45,421 nt of DNA from Cohnella fermenti. GTDB lineage: Bacteria; Bacillota; Bacilli; Paenibacillales; Paenibacillaceae. The position numbers and the translations under genes are program-made. Below are positions 9,014-17,060 of the stretch, piece by piece (the stretch's first letter is position 1; each line of letters starts with the position of its first letter). The stretch covers positions 1 to 45,421 of the forward strand of contig NZ_SSOB01000062.1 in NCBI RefSeq assembly GCF_004801405.1. Reading direction: 5' to 3'. The notes under the pieces were generated by a model. That model searched no databases, had not been told where the DNA came from, and saw nothing but the letters and a program-made list of their open reading frames with translations.

Positions 9014-9781
9014 TCATCTTGTTTTGAGAACCTTATCTCCGTCTCTTACGACCTTAAGCGCGAATTGAGGCAATACCAGCATTCTCTTGTAACGCTTCGG
9101 CTCCTGAAGCAGCCGGTAGAACCATTCCAGACCGGATTTGCGGAAAAACGCGGGAGCGCGTTTAAGCTTCCCCGAGATGACGTCGAAGCTCCCTCCGACA
9201 CCCATCATGACCGGCACGCCGAGCTCCTTCTCATACTTCGCGATCCAGGGCTCCTGGTTCGCGACGGAGCGAGCCACGAACAGCAGGTCGGGCTGCGCGG
9301 CCCGGATCTGGGCGACTACCTCGGCGTCTTCTTCATCCTTGAAATAACCGTTCCGGGTTCCGACGAAACGAATTCCGGGATACTGACGCGCCAGATTGGC
9401 ATGAGCCGCATCGAGAATGTCCTGCGACGTTCCGAGCAGGAAGACGCCCCAGCCGCGCTTGTCCCCTTCGCGCATGAGCTCGTGCAGCAGATCGAACCCG
9501 GCTACGCGTTCGGCAACCGGCTGCTTCACGTGCCTGGCCGCCCAGACAACGCCCGCGCCGTCGGGAACGACGAGATCCGCCGTCTCGAGAATCCGCTGAT
9601 ACTCTTCGCTCTCGGCGGCCGCCATCAACATAATGGGGTTGCCGGTCACGACTCGATGAGGCTTCCTCTCTTCGACAGCCTTCGTTAAATACTTCACGGT
9701 GTCGCCCATATCCATCTTGGAGAACGGCACGCCATATAATGTGACGAATGGATAGGGCCTTAGGTTGCTACTTCCTGTCAA
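9014..9781 (-). CDS. tagA: WecG/TagA/CpsF family N-acetylmannosaminyltransferase
   Basis: This 255-residue protein of glycosyltransferase family 26 probably adds ManNAc to GlcNAc-diphospho-undecaprenol, the step after TagO. Family features are TGNPIMLMAA near residue 46, the VVPDGAGVVWAAR aspartate loop near 72, LLGTSQDILDAA, and the C-terminal GGSFDVISGKLKRAP followed by GLEWFYRLLQEPKRYKR. It has no signal peptide and should act at the inner face of the membrane. The start is TTG at 9779-9781 with GAAGGTGA at suitable spacing. It begins 13 bp after the csaB stop, so the two form an operon. The pair with CsaB fits the known pyruvylated ManNAc-GlcNAc repeat of Paenibacillus wall polymers that SLH domains bind. 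Confidence 0.92.
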   Translation of the reverse strand: MTGSSNLRPYPFVTLYGVPFSKMDMGDTVKYLTKAVEERKPHRVVTGNPIMLMAAAESEEYQRILETADLVVPDGAGVVWAARHVKQPVAERVAGFDLLHELMREGDKRGWGVFLLGTSQDILDAAHANLARQYPGIRFVGTRNGYFKDEEDAEVVAQIRAAQPDLLFVARSVANQEPWIAKYEKELGVPVMMGVGGSFDVISGKLKRAPAFFRKSGLEWFYRLLQEPKRYKRMLVLPQFALKVVRDGDKVLKTR

Positions 9782-9794
9782 TTAACGTCACCTT

Positions 9795-10988
9795 CTATCT
9801 GGTTACTTCCAATTCCTTCGCACTGTCGACTTGAAGCAGAGTTTGGACAATTCGCTGCGCGGGCTTGGCCGCCTGCTCCCGGAGGCGCCAGATCGCGCCG
9901 TGCGCCTTCTGGCGCCAGCCCTGCGGGTCATCCAGCATGCGGGCGGCCGCTTCGGCGAACCGCCCGGCATCGAGCGATTCGGTCGTGCCGATCGCCTTCA
10001 TCCCGAGACGTGCCAGGAACTGGTCGATCTTCGGATCGTAGGAGAGGCCGAGCAGCGGCACCTCCCGGTTCGCGGCATAGATCAGCGAATGCAGCCTCAT
10101 GCCGACGAGCAGCGAGCAGCGATCCGCCTCACGCAGCATGTCCTGCGGCGCCTCGTGCGCCGGAGCGATCTCCGCCTCCTCCGCGAAGCGCCCGAGCCGT
10201 TCCATCACGTACAGCGACGCATCCTCGTCGGAGCCGCGATGGAACGGCAAGAAGCGCAGCCTCACGCTTCGCCGTTCGGCCAGCGCTTGCAGCGCTCCCG
10301 CCGCGCGGTCCAGGTCCGCGCGGTCGGAGCGCCAGAACCGCACGGACACGCCGACAACCGGCTTGTCCGCGCCTTCGCCGCCGCCGGCGGCCGCGCTCGC
10401 GCCGTTCCCGGCGCGCGAGGCCGCGCCCTCCGGCAGCGGCAACCCCATAACCGGATCGGGCACCACCTCGATCCGGTCCCTGGCGACGCCGAACTCGGCC
10501 AGCAAGCCGGCCGATTCGTCGTCGCGAACGCTCACGTACGCCGCCTTGCGGAACGCGCGCGCGATGAAGGGCCGGAACATCGGGCGGTTCACCGGCCCGA
10601 TGCCTTGCGCGTACACGAATGTCGGCTTGCCGCACATTCGGGCGATCTCCATCACTCCGAGGTAATACGGAATGGAGCCAAGTCCCGTTGCATCCTGCAG
10701 CAAGCTGCCGCCGCCGCTGATAAGCCCATCGCTCGTCTTGAGCGCCTTGCGGACCTCTCCGAGCTTCATGCGCGGCACCGCCCGGACGCCGTATTGCTTC
10801 TCGGTCCATGCCGGATCGCCGGACAGCACGATCGGCTCGACCTCGACTCCCGCCGCCTTCGCTTCCTTCTCCAGCGCGGTGAGGATGCTCAGCAGCACAG
10901 CCTCATCCCCGCTGTTGCGGAATCCGTAGTACCCGGACAGGACGAGGCGGAGCTTGCCGCCATGGTTTGCCTTCATCAGTTCACGCAC
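9795..10988 (-). CDS. csaB: Polysaccharide pyruvyl transferase CsaB
   Basis: CsaB transfers a ketal pyruvyl group from phosphoenolpyruvate to the secondary cell wall polymer, making the ligand for SLH domains. The 397-residue protein shows the family N-terminus (LSGYYGFRNSGDEAVLLSIL), the GLISGGGSLLQDATG loop, FVYAQGIGPV, VSVRDDESAGLL and, in the second half, VGMRLHSLIYAA and GLSYDPKIDQFL. Between the two halves, at about residues 191-213, is a Gly/Ala linker (GNGASAAAGGGEGADK). The start is uncertain: GTG at 10988 has a weak AAGG upstream, while ATG at 10976 has AGGCGGTG 9 nt before it and would shorten the protein by four residues. It leads a tight pair with tagA. The 660 bp upstream hold the palindrome array at 11044-11274 and the octamer tract. 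Confidence 0.93.
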   Translation of the reverse strand: MRELMKANHGGKLRLVLSGYYGFRNSGDEAVLLSILTALEKEAKAAGVEVEPIVLSGDPAWTEKQYGVRAVPRMKLGEVRKALKTSDGLISGGGSLLQDATGLGSIPYYLGVMEIARMCGKPTFVYAQGIGPVNRPMFRPFIARAFRKAAYVSVRDDESAGLLAEFGVARDRIEVVPDPVMGLPLPEGAASRAGNGASAAAGGGEGADKPVVGVSVRFWRSDRADLDRAAGALQALAERRSVRLRFLPFHRGSDEDASLYVMERLGRFAEEAEIAPAHEAPQDMLREADRCSLLVGMRLHSLIYAANREVPLLGLSYDPKIDQFLARLGMKAIGTTESLDAGRFAEAAARMLDDPQGWRQKAHGAIWRLREQAAKPAQRIVQTLLQVDSAKELEVTR

Positions 10989-11043
10989 CGCCTGTTCTTA
11001 CCTTAAATTTCCTCAACAAGCCCCATCGCAACCCGTTCAAACC

Positions 11044-11274
11044 AATAAACTCGAAATTTCAAGTTTATTTTCCTCGTTAGCCCCCATTTGGGCCAATGTA
11101 CTCGAAATTCCGATCCTATTCGCCTCCGAATCGGCAAACTCGGTGAATAAGCTCGAAATTTCATGCTTATTTCGCTTTTTGGCCCGAATGGCCGAAATTC
11201 AACACTAAATTTCAAGTTTATTGCCTCAAAGTTACCCAACATCTGGCGGAATACAATACTTTTAAGTGTATTGT
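11044..11274. repeat. Palindrome array D: GAAATTTC type, period 51 bp
   Basis: Four 26-bp units start at 11044, 11095, 11146 and 11197, exactly 51 bp apart, separated by 25-bp spacers. Unit 1 is a near-perfect inverted repeat (arms AATAAACT / AGTTTATT around GAAATTTC). Unit 3 has arms AATAAGC / GCTTATT, so an A-T pair has become G-C on both sides. Units 2 and 4 are partly decayed. A fifth, different inverted repeat (ACAATAC / GTATTGT) lies at 11253-11274, centred about 54 bp after unit 4. The array occupies the region upstream of csaB. A minus-strand reading frame runs through it as a 17-residue repeat (INLKFRVYW-like), but has no convincing ribosome binding site. Confidence 0.85.
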
Positions 11275-11402
11275 GGCGCCTACGCTGTCCCTAGTTCAAT
11301 GCCGGCACACTCCAAGTTCCCTCATAGCTCACTCATAATTCGCTAATGAGCCATTGTCGAAGGTAGTTGGTCCGTTATCGTTCAAGCGGCGGCAGCAAGA
11401 TT

Positions 11403-11560
11403 AGGTTTTCAGGTTTTCAGGTTTTCAGGTTTTCAGGTTTTCAGGTTTTCAGGTTTTCAGGTTTTCAGGTTTTCCGGTTTTCAGGTTTTCCGGTTTTCCG
11501 GTTTTCCGGTTTTCCGGTTTTCCGGTTTTCCCGTTTCCGGTTTTCCGGTTTTCCGGTTTC
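11403..11560. repeat. Octamer tandem repeat, about 20 copies
   Basis: The 8-bp unit AGGTTTTC is repeated nine times from 11403 and then passes, after one mixed step, into CGGTTTTC copies, with two 7-bp degenerate copies near 11531 and 11554. The A-to-C variant boundary shows expansion by slippage of two subtypes. It lies between the stop of the DUF5693 gene (11648) and the csaB region. The reading frame through it is a low-complexity artefact. Confidence 0.95.
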
Positions 11561-11647
11561 CCAGTATTCCAGTTCGCCGATTCCCTCGAGCCCTCGCCCC
11601 CGCATCGCCCTTAAGCCGTGTGCACCGCTACCTTACCCTACCTTCCC

Positions 11648-13843
11648 CTACCTTACCAGCCGCCCCCGGCTCCGCCACAGCTTCTCGAGCAGCTGCCACA
11701 CCGCGATGGCGATCAGGCCGAGCACGAGGCCGAGGCCGAGACCGAGCAGATCGCGGGTTGCGGACAGGAAGATCGGCGTGTGCAGATGGGCGAACGTGTC
11801 CACCATCGACAATTGGCCGAGCGTCGCGGCGATGAGGAACACGATGCCCCAGCGGTAGCGCAGCGACAGGAACAGGCCGAGAATGAGCAGCGGATGGCCG
11901 AGCAGGAACTCCTTGGTCCGCGGACGAACGCCGAAGGTCCCTTCCAGGAAGGAGCGGAATTGCAGCTCCAGCCCCGAGGCTTGGCCGCTGTTGCCGGTCC
12001 GCGACAGGTAGTACATCCCCAGCGCCCCGACGATTGCGATCAGCACCACCCACAGCACCGTAATCGGCTGCTTCATTAAATGAAGGAAGTTGCTGCGCAC
12101 TGTTCCGCCGTAGCCGTACAGCACCGCATAGAGAGCGACGAGCGCAATCGGCGCCAGATGAAGCAGGCTCACTCCGCGGAACTGCTCGAGCACAAGATTG
12201 TACGTAATGTTGTTCAGAATCGCGATAACGAACGGAACCGCCACAAGGGACAGCACCGCCGTCCGCACGAACAGCACAAGCGATGCGCCAACCCGGCCCC
12301 AAGCCGAGGAAGGCAAACCTCCAGCAAAACCGCTCTCGCTTTTGCTCCCAAGGCCGCTTGTCCGTCCGCTCTCGCCCTTGCCCCCAAGGCCGCTTGTCCG
12401 TCCGCTCTCGCTATCGCCTCCGCGGCCGCTTCCGCGACCGGTCTCGCGCCCTTCCTTCCGTTCGCTCGCCTTCCGATCGTGCTTGGCCCGCAGCCACTTG
12501 ATCAACAGCACAAGCGAAGCCGTCGGCGCCGCAATCGCAGTCACCAGCGCAAGTGCCTGGTTAAGCAGCGACGAGTCCAGCACGAGCACGCCCGCTCCGC
12601 CGATCGCCCCGATAACCGTCACCAGCGCCAGCAGCGAAGGCAAGTACAAGCCGATGGCCGCCGCAATCAGCGCAACGGAGCCGAACACCGCGAATGCCTT
12701 CCACAGCACCGCCGCCGCCGGACGGTGAATGTCGAACGAATGAGCCTCGCCCACCTCGAAGCCGAAGTCCTCGATCAGCTCGATTGCGCCCTTGACATCC
12801 TCTTCTTCGTCCCCGGCGACCGTCTTCACGATCGTCTCAATCGAATTCGTAATCTGTCCCTTGGCCGCTTCCTTCGACGCGCTGGCGTTCAGGAAGATCA
12901 GGCGCAGATTGCGGTCCTTGACCGCGAGCAGAATCCGATCCGACAGCGTCTGCGGCTTGCCGACGTTCATCTCCCCTTCGGAGATCGAGTGCACCCGCAT
13001 CACGTTGTAGTCGAGCAGCTTGGCCAGCGTTCCGAGACCGCTCTGAGGAATCTTGAGATTCTCGATCGCCCCGATGCCGATGCCCGCTTCGTTCAGACGG
13101 ACCGCAAGCTTGTCCAGGCTCTCCTCGTCCTCTTGGTCGGCGAACCCCGTCACGGCATCCCCGTCGAAAATAATCGAGCTAACGCCCAGAGCCTTGAACT
13201 CGTCGATCAAGCCTCCCACATACTCGTCATCGTACGGCAGCCGGTCGGACAGCCGCGGCACGATCAGGAAGCCTTCGTCCTTCAGCTTCTGCAGCGTGAT
13301 CGGATTCGGAGGCAGCGTGCGCATATATGCATCGTCCGGACCGATGCCGAGCAGCAGGCCTTCGCGCCCTCCCGCCGACCAGGACGACACCGACACGCCG
13401 ATCTTCGCGAACGCCTGCTCGATGATCGGGCGAAGCACTGCGGCGTGCTCCGGATTCGCGAACAGAAGGTAGGTACGGTTGTCGCCGTATTCCGGCAGCT
13501 TGCCTTCGAGCAGCGCGGCATTCTGCGCATTGTAGAGCGTCACGTCCTTCTCCCAGCTAAGCTCCTCCAGACTGCTCTCGTAGACGGCCATCGCGTTCAC
13601 ACCGGCGTCCTTCAGCTCCTGCAGCTTCTCCTCGACGAACCGCTTCGGATCGGCCTGCGTCTGGGATACCTGAACGATGTCCCGGTAATCCATCACGAAT
13701 TCCACTTTCTTCGAGGACGCTTCCGTCTGAATTCGCGTATAAGCGAACGGCAGCGACCCGAGCAGCCCGATCAGGACCGCCCACCACAACCCTTTCGCCA
13801 GGCGGCGATTGCTTTTCTCCAACCATTGGGGCACGTCGTCCAC
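11648..13843 (-). CDS. DUF5693 family multi-spanning membrane protein
   Basis: This 731-residue protein matches the DUF5693 family of Bacilli, whose function is not established. It has one N-terminal membrane segment (about residues 19-36), a large domain outside the membrane (about 40-375, containing MDYRDIVQVSQ, AGVNAMAVYESSLEEL and GVSSIIFDGDAVTGF) and a C-terminal half of about ten hydrophobic segments. A hydrophilic Gly/Ser/Arg-rich loop of about 60 residues interrupts the membrane part; it is encoded by a 36-bp tandem repeat (12331-12418, repeat motif ESGRTSGLGGKG). It precedes csaB and tagA on the same strand, though 660 bp of repeats lie between. This context suggests a role in making or moving the wall polymer, which is inference. 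The start is ATG at 13843. The domain outside the membrane looks like an alpha/beta barrel-type fold, but I see no catalytic signature. Confidence 0.8.
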   Translation of the reverse strand: MDDVPQWLEKSNRRLAKGLWWAVLIGLLGSLPFAYTRIQTEASSKKVEFVMDYRDIVQVSQTQADPKRFVEEKLQELKDAGVNAMAVYESSLEELSWEKDVTLYNAQNAALLEGKLPEYGDNRTYLLFANPEHAAVLRPIIEQAFAKIGVSVSSWSAGGREGLLLGIGPDDAYMRTLPPNPITLQKLKDEGFLIVPRLSDRLPYDDEYVGGLIDEFKALGVSSIIFDGDAVTGFADQEDEESLDKLAVRLNEAGIGIGAIENLKIPQSGLGTLAKLLDYNVMRVHSISEGEMNVGKPQTLSDRILLAVKDRNLRLIFLNASASKEAAKGQITNSIETIVKTVAGDEEEDVKGAIELIEDFGFEVGEAHSFDIHRPAAAVLWKAFAVFGSVALIAAAIGLYLPSLLALVTVIGAIGGAGVLVLDSSLLNQALALVTAIAAPTASLVLLIKWLRAKHDRKASERKEGRETGRGSGRGGDSESGRTSGLGGKGESGRTSGLGSKSESGFAGGLPSSAWGRVGASLVLFVRTAVLSLVAVPFVIAILNNITYNLVLEQFRGVSLLHLAPIALVALYAVLYGYGGTVRSNFLHLMKQPITVLWVVLIAIVGALGMYYLSRTGNSGQASGLELQFRSFLEGTFGVRPRTKEFLLGHPLLILGLFLSLRYRWGIVFLIAATLGQLSMVDTFAHLHTPIFLSATRDLLGLGLGLVLGLIAIAVWQLLEKLWRSRGRLVR
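12331..12418. repeat. 36-bp tandem repeat inside the DUF5693 gene
   Basis: Two nearly identical 36-bp copies (12331-12366 and 12367-12402) and a partial third encode the linker motif ESGRTSGLG(G/S)K(G/S). The period is a multiple of three, so copy-number change would keep the frame and only alter loop length. Confidence 0.85.
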
Positions 13844-13966
13844 TCCTCTTGTCGATCCAACCCAATATTCGTTAGTGTGCCATTCTCATAAATTCCCATG
13901 TACAACACAATCAATCGTCAATTCCCGCGTGGAAAAAGACACGATTCGAGCTCAAACGAACGCGGC

Positions 13967-13996
13967 AAACCGTCAACCTGTTCGGGATGACGGTTT
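13967..13996 (-). terminator. Inverted repeat after pgcA, possible weak terminator
   Basis: A perfect 9-bp stem (AAACCGTCA / TGACGGTTT) with a 12-nt loop lies 17 bp past the pgcA stop. There is no clear T-tract after it on either strand, so termination is uncertain. The remaining 120 bp to the DUF5693 start show nothing further. Confidence 0.4.
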
Positions 13997-14012
13997 TGCT
14001 GCCGGGCTATAG

Positions 14013-15722
14013 TCAGCTTAAGGAGTCGACGCGAGCCATCACGGCCGCCGCCAGCTCGGCGATCGCGGCCGAGGCATCCGGCAGGCTGCCCTTCCGCACC
14101 GCGAAGTACACCTTGATCTTCGGCTCCGTGCCGGACGGCCGCAAGCAGAACCAGGAGCCGTCCTCCAGCAGGAACTTGAGCACATTCTCGGGAGGGAAGC
14201 CGTCCAGGCCGCCCGAATAGTCGAGCACCTTGGATACGCTCACTCCGGCGACCTCGGCCGGAGGATTCTCTCTCCAGTCGCTCATGATCGATACGATTTT
14301 CTCCACGCCGTCCTTGCCCTTCAGCGTCCGCGATTCGAGCTTCTCGAGGTAAGTGCCGTACTTCGCGTACAGCTCAAGCAGCACGTCGTACAGCGTCTTG
14401 CCCTGCGCCTTGTAGTAGGCGGCCGCCTCGCTGATGAGCAGGGAAGCGACGATTGCGTCCTTGTCCCGGGCGTACGTGCCCGTGAGATAGCCATAGCTCT
14501 CCTCGTAGCCGAAGAGGAAGCGGTGGCTGCCCGTCTTCTCGAACTCCGTCATCTTCTCGCCGATATACTTGAAGCCCGTCAGCGTGTTCATGACCTCGCA
14601 GCCGTAAGAACGGGCGATGTCCGCCCCCATCTCGCTCGTCACGATCGTCTTGACGACCGCGCCGTTCGCCGGCAGCTTGCCCTTCTCCTTCAAGCTCGAC
14701 AGCAGGTAGTACACCATGATGGCGCCGGACTGGTTGCCCGACAGCACCACATACTTGCCTTCGTCGTTCTTCACCACGGCGCCCATCCGGTCGGCGTCCG
14801 GGTCGGTGCCGACAATAATGTCCGCGCCGACCTTGTCGGCGAGAGCCATCGCCAGCGTGAACGCCTCGTGCTCCTCCGGGTTCGGCGACTTCACCGTCGG
14901 GAACATGCCGTCCGGCTTCTCCTGCTCCGGAACGATGTGCACCTGCGTGAAGCCGGCCTTCTCCAGCACCCGGCGAACCGGCAGGTTGCCCGTGCCGTGC
15001 AGCGGCGTATAGACGATGCTGATCGCCTCGCCGGCCCCGGCGCGCAGCGCCTCCGGATTCACCGTCTGGGCGGCGACCGCGTCCACGAACTTCTCGTCGG
15101 CTTCCTCGTCCAGCCAGACGAGCAGCCCCTTCGCTTCCGCCTCCTCCGGCGTCAAGCGCTTCACGTCATCGAACGACGCCACCGCGCGGATCGACGCGAT
15201 GACCTTCTCCGCATCGTCCGGAATCAGTTGGCCGCCGTCGGCTCCGTACACCTTGTACCCGTTGTATTCCGGCGGGTTGTGGCTCGCCGTAATGACGATG
15301 CCGCCGGCCGCCTTCAGGTCGCGAACGGCGAACGACAACTGCGGCGTCGGGCGCAGCGAACGGAACAGGTACGTCTTGATCCCGTTCGCCGCCAGCACGC
15401 AAGCCGACTCCAAGGCGAAGACGTCCGAATTGCGCCGCGAATCGTGCGCGATCACCGCGGCCGGAGCAGCGGAGCCGACGCGAAGCAGGAACTCCGCGAA
15501 GCCCTGCGTCGCCTTCCCGATCACGTAACGGTTCATCCGGTTCGTTCCTGCGCCCATAACGCCGCGCAAGCCCCCCGTGCCGAATTCAAGCTCCCGGTAG
15601 AAGCGATCCTCGATCTCCTTCGGCTGATCCGCAATTGCGCGAAGCTCGTCCTTCGTTCCTCCGTCAATATTGGGATCGTTCAGCCATGCTTGATACACCT
15701 CATAGGAAGTCTCGTTCGCCAT
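14013..15722 (-). CDS. pgcA: Alpha-phosphoglucomutase PgcA
   Basis: The enzyme interconverts glucose-6-phosphate and glucose-1-phosphate (some members also act on mannose phosphates), supplying UDP-glucose for glycolipids and wall polymers. At 569 residues it has the length of the Bacillus PgcA group. Visible sites are the catalytic phosphoserine in TASHNP (Ser147), the substrate-entry FGTGGLRGVMGAG, the metal loop GTDPDADRMG, the sugar loop GYEESYGYLTG and the phosphate-binding RPSGTEPK near the C-terminus. No key residue is missing. The ATG at 15722 has GAGAGGAT upstream. It follows fabZ by 51 bp and probably shares its transcript. No signal peptide is present, so it is cytoplasmic. Confidence 0.95.
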   Translation of the reverse strand: MANETSYEVYQAWLNDPNIDGGTKDELRAIADQPKEIEDRFYRELEFGTGGLRGVMGAGTNRMNRYVIGKATQGFAEFLLRVGSAAPAAVIAHDSRRNSDVFALESACVLAANGIKTYLFRSLRPTPQLSFAVRDLKAAGGIVITASHNPPEYNGYKVYGADGGQLIPDDAEKVIASIRAVASFDDVKRLTPEEAEAKGLLVWLDEEADEKFVDAVAAQTVNPEALRAGAGEAISIVYTPLHGTGNLPVRRVLEKAGFTQVHIVPEQEKPDGMFPTVKSPNPEEHEAFTLAMALADKVGADIIVGTDPDADRMGAVVKNDEGKYVVLSGNQSGAIMVYYLLSSLKEKGKLPANGAVVKTIVTSEMGADIARSYGCEVMNTLTGFKYIGEKMTEFEKTGSHRFLFGYEESYGYLTGTYARDKDAIVASLLISEAAAYYKAQGKTLYDVLLELYAKYGTYLEKLESRTLKGKDGVEKIVSIMSDWRENPPAEVAGVSVSKVLDYSGGLDGFPPENVLKFLLEDGSWFCLRPSGTEPKIKVYFAVRKGSLPDASAAIAELAAAVMARVDSLS

Positions 15723-15773
15723 TCGCTCTCATCCTCTCTCTTCTTATCCTTGGGTCCTTCCGGACGATATTCC

Positions 15774-16211
15774 TCAGTCTTTGGACGGGTCTGTCAGGGC
15801 GAACATCAACTGTCCTTCGGCCACGACCTTGTCCCCGACCTTCGCCGTGGCTTGTCCCTTGCCGACCGGTCCCTTCAAGCGGACGATCTCGACTTCAAGG
15901 GTAAGCGTGTCTCCCGGCACGACTTGTCCGCGCCAGCGGAACTCGTCCACGCCGGCGAACAGGCCGATCTTGCCCTTGTTCGCTTCAACCGCCAGAATGG
16001 CGGTCGCCCCGACCTGGGCCAGCGCTTCCAGAATAAGCACGCCCGGCATAACCGGGAAGCCCGGGAAGTGGCCGACGAAGTGCGGCTCGTTCATCGTTAC
16101 ATTCTTGAGGCCGACCGCCCGCTTGCCCGGCTCGAGCTCGAGAATCCGGTCGATCAGCAGGAATGGCGGACGGTGGGGAATAATTTGTTGAATTTGCTCT
16201 ACGTTCAACAT
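15774..16211 (-). CDS. fabZ: 3-hydroxyacyl-ACP dehydratase FabZ
   Basis: FabZ removes water from 3-hydroxyacyl-ACP in the elongation cycle of type II fatty acid synthesis. The 145-residue product has the hotdog-fold signature: IPHRPPFLLIDR at 11-22, and the active-site stretch HFPGFPVMPGVLILEA with catalytic His48 and Glu62. Length equals that of Bacillus FabZ. I chose ATG at 16211, which has GAGAGGAG 8 nt upstream; a longer frame to 16256 lacks such a site. It lies downstream of the flagellar genes flhO and flhP as in Bacillus subtilis, here with two further genes between, and 51 bp before pgcA. Confidence 0.96.
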   Translation of the reverse strand: MLNVEQIQQIIPHRPPFLLIDRILELEPGKRAVGLKNVTMNEPHFVGHFPGFPVMPGVLILEALAQVGATAILAVEANKGKIGLFAGVDEFRWRGQVVPGDTLTLEVEIVRLKGPVGKGQATAKVGDKVVAEGQLMFALTDPSKD

Positions 16212-16416
16212 GGAAGATCTCCTCTCCAAATTAGGAAGACGGCGTCCGGATCGCATAATGACGCCGCAACGTGCCCATACTGATAATAGTCCTTAGGCGA
16301 AACTGCAGTCGCCGAGGTTAAGATAAGAAGGCCTGTCGCCGCGCCCTCGCCATGGCCGCGGCCGGCGGCGGGCTCTTACCTTCCTTGCCCGCACCCCCGC
16401 TCTCCTCAAGCTCCTC

Positions 16417-16926
16417 CTAGGATGCCCGATTAAGGCGACGGAATGTCATGAAGTACACGCCGGTCGTCACGAACGACAGCGCGACCGCGAGCCAGAGAAT
16501 CTCGACTCCCCCCTCAATATCCAGGAACAGGAACAAGATAGCGACGTAATAGACGAAGGTCGTCAGCTTGCCGTATACGTTGGCCGGCACCGTCCTCTTG
16601 CCGCGGAAGTGGAAGATCGCCGAGCTGACGATCATCCCGACTTCGCGGAACGCCATGGCGGCTGCGGCCAACCAAGGAATCTCTCCGCCAATGAGCAAGG
16701 CGGCGATGACCGACATCATCATCAGCTTGTCCGCCAGCGGATCGAGCATCGTTCCCGTCAACGTGATCTGCCCGCTCCGGCGGGCAATATAGCCGTCGAG
16801 CAGATCGGTCAACCCCGCAAGCAGAACGACAAGCAAGGCGTACACTGCATGATCGTAGAAGTAAAGCGCCAGGAACAAAGGGATCATCGCGAACCGGGAC
16901 ATGGTCAACATATTAGGTACGTTCAT
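16417..16926 (-). CDS. CDP-alcohol phosphatidyltransferase (PgsA-like)
   Basis: This 169-residue integral membrane enzyme carries the complete CDP-alcohol phosphotransferase motif D-G-x2-A-R-x8-G-x3-D-x3-D, read here as DGYIARRSGQITLTGTMLDP and the following LAD. Such enzymes move a phosphatidyl group from CDP-diacylglycerol to an alcohol; the nearest well-known relatives are phosphatidylglycerophosphate synthases. In Bacilli the main pgsA normally lies near recA, so this is more likely a paralogue whose alcohol acceptor is unknown. ATG at 16926 has AGGGGGAG upstream and begins the expected MNVPNMLTMSRF; a nine-codon upstream extension is less likely. Four to five hydrophobic segments follow. 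About 205 bp without a gene separate it from fabZ (16212-16416), where I see nothing. Confidence 0.87.
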   Translation of the reverse strand: MNVPNMLTMSRFAMIPLFLALYFYDHAVYALLVVLLAGLTDLLDGYIARRSGQITLTGTMLDPLADKLMMMSVIAALLIGGEIPWLAAAAMAFREVGMIVSSAIFHFRGKRTVPANVYGKLTTFVYYVAILFLFLDIEGGVEILWLAVALSFVTTGVYFMTFRRLNRAS

Positions 16927-16983
16927 TGCCCGACTCCCCCTCTTTCTCTCCACATCATTATACCGTTCGCGCCCTCCCCCGGC

Positions 16984-17015
16984 AAAAAGAAAGCTCCCCC
17001 ATGATGCCGGAGAGC
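16984..17015 (-). terminator. Terminator after the EpuA-family gene
   Basis: On the minus strand GCTCTCC (17009-17015) pairs with GGGGGAGC (16993-17000), with one G-T pair, and is followed by TTTCTTTTT. It lies about 45 bp after the stop codon at 17061 and closes the mbl-flhO-flhP transcript. Confidence 0.75.
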
Positions 17016-17060
17016 CCGAAGATTGCCAAGCTTAACGGCAACTAGGCGTGTGTGCGCTTC

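Noticed and set aside
11044..11222. Regular repeats and spacers of about 26 and 25 bp, like a small CRISPR array
   Set aside because: The repeats are too diverged from each other, spacers share features, no cas genes are near, and two other arrays with the same period have conserved spacers.
11403..11560. G-quadruplex formed by the octamer tract
   Set aside because: It has only GG pairs at 6-base distances, which gives at best a weak two-tetrad structure.
11367..11858. 163-residue plus-strand frame with GFQVFRFS repeats
   Set aside because: It is a translation of the octamer tract and the antisense of the DUF5693 gene, with no ribosome binding site.
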